DNA from: Atopobium sp.
GTDB lineage: Bacteria > Actinomycetota > Coriobacteriia > Coriobacteriales > Atopobiaceae
Length of the DNA stretch: 8,285 nt
Direction of reading: 5' to 3'
Assembly (NCBI GenBank): GCA_018376005.1
Contig: JAHACE010000017.1
Span: 1-8,285, forward strand
The notes under the pieces were generated by a model that was not told the DNA's origin, did not search any database, and saw only the letters and a program-made list of their open reading frames with translations. The position numbers were made by a program, and so were the translations under genes. Of the stretch, positions 6,219-8,285 are shown one piece after another. Numbering within the stretch: position 1 is the first letter of the stretch; each line of letters begins with the position of its first letter.

Positions 6219-6400
6219 AGTGAATTTCTCCAGATAATTTACACATTTCTCCGTTATGTAAAAAATTTTTTAATGTATAAAAGAGATAATAAAATTAATA
6301 TTTATTACTTAAATTTTATATTGCAGCATATAAAAGCCTATTTTGATGTCATATAAGCACCATTTTCTAACATATTTTTGACTAACTATTGTTTTGTCCC
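6219..6400. other. Very AT-rich noncoding spacer
   Basis: This stretch between argS and the tandem MarR gene has no coding signal on either strand. It contains a perfect A6T6 tract (6260-6271), typical of curved DNA, and many TATA-like runs. TAACTATTGTTTTGTC (6383-6398) nearly repeats TAACTATGTTGTTTTGTC (6161-6178) just after the argS stop. A TTGACT (6378-6383) is present but lacks a good -10 box 17 bases on. It may be an UP-like or nucleoid-protein binding region; no gene is seen. Confidence 0.5.
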
Positions 6401-6431
6401 CACGTTAACACGTGTTTTTTAGGGGTATACT
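6401..6431 (+). promoter_or_regulatory. Candidate promoter and operator of the tandem MarR gene
   Basis: CACGT-TAAC-ACGTG (6401-6414) is a perfect inverted repeat. TTAACA inside it (6405-6410) is a 5/6 match to the -35 box. TATACT (6426-6431), a 5/6 match to the -10 box, follows after 15 bases, a short spacing. The dyad would therefore cover the -35 box, as expected for an operator through which a MarR-type protein represses its own gene. The same dyad followed by TTTTTT (6415-6420) could instead act as a small terminator hairpin. Confidence 0.45.
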
Positions 6432-6481
6432 CATTATGCGAGCAAATAGTAAATGGTTCGGGCATAAGAGTGGAGGTCTCT

Positions 6482-7162
6482 ATGGAACTTCGCGAGTACA
6501 TGTCCATTCGCAGGTCTTACAACTTGGTTAGAAGAGTGGTGCCTGCTAACAGACGACTCACGTTTGAAGAGTTTGCTATTTTGTGTCGCCTCAATGTGAA
6601 GGGTGCTCCTGTTAAGACTTCAGAAATTGCCGAGTATCAGAGTGCTCTTCGTCCTACGATTACTCATCGTACCTCGCACCTGGCAAGGCTTGGTTTCATC
6701 AAGAGAGATGAAGGCGCCATTGATCGACGCAACGTAGTATGTATCATCACAGAAAAGGGTGTAGAAGCAGTTGAGGAGCTGTCCAAGCTCACTTGTGCTC
6801 GTATTGCACCCGGCCAGGCGCTTTCACGTACTTCGTTTGAGCGTATCGTCATGTATGTTGACGCTATGGGAGCTCTGTATTGCAGGGCAGCAGATATGGT
6901 CCTTCTTGCAATTCTAGATTCTCCTAAAGACGCTCTTTCAATTACAGAGATTGTTGACGCGCTTGGTCTTTTGCAGCCAACGGTTTCTATGTCTCTTACT
7001 GCTTTGGCAGAAAGTGGCCTGGTACAGCGCAAACATGACGATGCTCTTTCAAGAAGAGTAACTATGGTTGAGCTCACGCCTCAAGGCAAGACATATATCA
7101 AAGAAATCGTTCAGCAAATTGAAGATATTATTGTTAAAAGAAAGAGCCGTACAGCTGTTTAA
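6482..7162 (+). CDS. Tandem winged-helix (double MarR-like) transcriptional regulator
   Basis: A 226-residue predicted DNA-binding regulator. Two similar winged-helix units sit on one chain. The first (about 26-103) has VKTSEIAEYQSALRPTITHRTSHLARLGFIKR, then the wing DRRNVVCIITEKG. The second (about 136-212) has LSITEIVDALGLLQPTVSMSLTALAESGLVQR, then the wing LSRRVTMVELTPQG. Both follow the MarR layout of helix-turn-helix, RR in the wing beta-hairpin, and a T/E-x-G turn. Typical MarR proteins are about 140-150 residues and act as dimers, so this looks like an internal duplication giving a built-in pseudo-dimer. The frame is open from 6389, but ATG 6482 is chosen because GGAGG (6472-6476) stands five bases before it. 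The gene is monocistronic by layout, between argS and rho. Ligand and targets cannot be read from sequence; autoregulation is suggested by the palindrome at 6401-6414. Confidence 0.85.
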   Translation: MELREYMSIRRSYNLVRRVVPANRRLTFEEFAILCRLNVKGAPVKTSEIAEYQSALRPTITHRTSHLARLGFIKRDEGAIDRRNVVCIITEKGVEAVEELSKLTCARIAPGQALSRTSFERIVMYVDAMGALYCRAADMVLLAILDSPKDALSITEIVDALGLLQPTVSMSLTALAESGLVQRKHDDALSRRVTMVELTPQGKTYIKEIVQQIEDIIVKRKSRTAV

Positions 7163-7238
7163 ATGATTTATGCAGATTAAAGAAATCTAGAAGATGGGTT
7201 TCTCGAGGTTTAAGGGTTAGTGGTTATAAATCCCCATT

Positions 7239-7291
7239 TGCCCGTTTTATGGTGAATTTTATTTATTTTTTCATCATAAGGCGGGCATTTT
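7239..7291 (+). terminator. Long hairpin with T-run between the MarR-like gene and rho
   Basis: TGCCCG (7239-7244) pairs with CGGGCA (7282-7287). TT/GG wobbles continue the stem, and TTATGGTGAA (7247-7256) pairs with TTCATCATAA (7270-7279) with one G-U pair. This gives about 18 bp around a 13-base A/T loop. TTTT (7288-7291) follows. It probably ends the transcript of the regulator. It lies directly before the extended -10 box of rho, so it is not part of the predicted rho leader. Confidence 0.65.
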
Positions 7292-7293
7292 CG

Positions 7294-7302
7294 TGGTATA
7301 TT
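7294..7302 (+). promoter_or_regulatory. Extended -10 promoter, probably for rho
   Basis: TGG-TATATT matches the extended -10 consensus (TGn followed by TATAAT) with one mismatch. No good -35 box is visible, which is normal for this class. The start would be near 7309, leaving a leader of about 95 bases. Confidence 0.5.
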
Positions 7303-7308
7303 CCTTTT

Positions 7309-7404
7309 GGATTTGCACCTATTTGATTTTGTTTGTTATCCCTTCATCATATTTCTCACGTATTTTTACAGATTATTTTGATGAGCAAACAGAGAGGTTT
7401 GTAC
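7309..7404 (+). promoter_or_regulatory. Leader of the putative rho gene
   Basis: The predicted 5' UTR is pyrimidine-rich and G-poor between about 7335 and 7372 (nine C against one G in 7337-7370), resembling a Rho utilisation site. Near its end CAAAC (7386-7390) can pair with GTTTG (7397-7401), putting the ribosome site AGAGAGG (7391-7397) mostly in the loop. Rho is known to control its own leader in Escherichia coli; that the same occurs here is inference only. Confidence 0.35.
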
Positions 7405-8285
7405 ATGTCGGACGAAACATCTTCGGTCCAAAATGATTCTTTAAATGATGTAGAAAATACTCCAGCACCACGTAGACGTGGTAGACCTCGTAAGAGTGAA
7501 AATAGTAATTCAGAAAATTCAACTTCAGAAAATACCAATTCTGAGGCAGCTGAAGAAAAGGCCTCTAATTCATCTGCTGCAAAGCGTCGTCGTGGTCGTC
7601 CAACTAAAAAAGAGACCGAGGCTCGTCGTGCAGTAGAGGCAGTTATGGCTGAGGCTTTAAATGCAGCTGGCATTGCAGAGCCTCCTAAACGTCGCCGTGG
7701 CCGTCCAAGCAAAGAGGAGATGGAGGAGCGTGCTTTACAGGAGCAGACTCTTGAGGCTCTTCAGGCAGAGGTCCTGGCTCAGGTCCAGGCAAGTGGCAAA
7801 GTTTCTTCTGACGTTGTAGATACTGATCGCCTTACCAAGATTGTTCAGGACGCAACTCAGCCTTCTGCGGAGGTAACCCCGGTTCCTGCCTTCACTAAAG
7901 CAGAGGCAGAGGGTGCAGTTGGCCAGAATGACAATGCGGCTCAGAAGAACTTTGCTGAAGAGCAGGGTAGTGTTGAGCAGCAGGATGGCACAGCTCAGGA
8001 GCAGGCTTCTGGTGCAGCAGCAGATTCCGATGCAGCTCCAGCAGAGCGTCCAGGGCGTTCTCGTACGGGTGCAGCACGTCGTCGACATCGTAATGCTGAG
8101 CCAAAAGAAGCAGCTCAGGAGGGCGAGAAGACACAGGAAAACGCACACGCCAACAACCAGGAGCGTCCTTCTCGCGATCGTAGACAGAACAACCAGCGCA
8201 ATAAGAATCGCAAGCAGGGCCAGGCAAGCGAGCCATCGCTTTCCAAAGAGGCTCTGCAAGAGATGAAGCTTTCTGAGCTTCGTGC
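7405..8285 (+). CDS. rho: Probable transcription termination factor Rho, N-terminal part with AT-hook extension
   Basis: Rho is the hexameric RNA helicase that ends transcription of untranslated RNA. Only the first 293 codons are in the window. Residues 1-280 are low-complexity, rich in Ala, Gln, Glu, Ser, Asn and Arg, and probably disordered. They hold three AT-hook cores, RRRGRPRK (23-30), RRRGRPTK (61-68) and RRRGRPSK (96-103), and basic Arg/Asn-rich stretches at 215-229 and 254-270. LSKEALQEMKLSELR (279-293) matches the start of the Rho_N helical domain. Long basic N-terminal extensions are known in actinobacterial Rho, and argS-rho proximity supports the call, but the ATPase core lies outside the window. 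ATG 7405 is chosen because AGAGAGG stands seven bases upstream; in-frame ATG 7381 has no ribosome site. The alternative is another protein carrying a Rho_N domain. Confidence 0.75.
   Translation, partial: MSDETSSVQNDSLNDVENTPAPRRRGRPRKSENSNSENSTSENTNSEAAEEKASNSSAAKRRRGRPTKKETEARRAVEAVMAEALNAAGIAEPPKRRRGRPSKEEMEERALQEQTLEALQAEVLAQVQASGKVSSDVVDTDRLTKIVQDATQPSAEVTPVPAFTKAEAEGAVGQNDNAAQKNFAEEQGSVEQQDGTAQEQASGAAADSDAAPAERPGRSRTGAARRRHRNAEPKEAAQEGEKTQENAHANNQERPSRDRRQNNQRNKNRKQGQASEPSLSKEALQEMKLSELR

Noticed and set aside
6389..6481. Upstream start adding 31 residues to the double MarR protein
   Set aside because: It would begin inside or before the likely promoter and has no ribosome site, while ATG 6482 has GGAGG at the right distance.
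7381..7404. ATG at 7381 as the rho start
   Set aside because: No purine-rich site precedes it, whereas ATG 7405 has AGAGAGG seven bases upstream.
7735..8259. Minus-strand frame rich in Leu and Cys that looks membrane-like
   Set aside because: It is the complement of Gln/Ala/Glu codons in the Rho extension, which naturally reads as Leu/Cys/Ser; there is no ribosome site.

Overview
The window looks like a chromosomal housekeeping stretch from a mid-GC member of the Coriobacteriia, most likely Atopobiaceae (Lancefieldella/Atopobium-like). This is inferred from gene content, codon use and the argS-to-rho neighbourhood; no search was run. There are no transposases, phage genes or CRISPR arrays.

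Layout. (1) 1-545, minus strand: the N-terminal 181 codons of a WecA/TagO-type sugar-1-phosphate transferase, with a clear sigma70-type promoter. (2) 667-834, plus strand, divergent from wecA: an unannotated structured RNA whose fold closely matches 6S RNA (long closing helix, central bubble with a hairpin on its 3' side, apical rod). (3) 862-945: four degenerate 21-bp tandem repeats of unknown role. (4) 992-1144: promoter, tRNA-Ala(CGC) with encoded CCA, and an intrinsic terminator. (5) 1190-2682: a two-gene operon with a PflX-like radical SAM enzyme and, 2 bp downstream, a charged-helix protein anchored by a C-terminal membrane segment. (6) 2743-4239: nicotinate phosphoribosyltransferase (NAD salvage). 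(7) 4308-6152: arginyl-tRNA synthetase. (8) 6153-6481: a hairpin, then a very AT-rich spacer carrying a candidate operator/promoter. (9) 6482-7162: a single-chain regulator with two MarR-like winged-helix domains. (10) 7163-7404: a long hairpin, an extended -10 promoter and a leader. (11) 7405-8285: the first 293 codons of a protein that is probably transcription terminator Rho. It has a long disordered, basic N-terminal extension with three AT-hook motifs and runs off the window just as the Rho_N domain begins.

Most genes serve core functions: cell-envelope precursor synthesis, NAD salvage, tRNA and its charging, and control of RNA polymerase. Two global regulators of transcription, a putative 6S RNA and Rho, lie at the two ends. 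The least explained items are the 6S candidate, the 21-bp repeats, the radical SAM/tail-anchored pair, the tandem MarR protein and the AT-hook extension on Rho.
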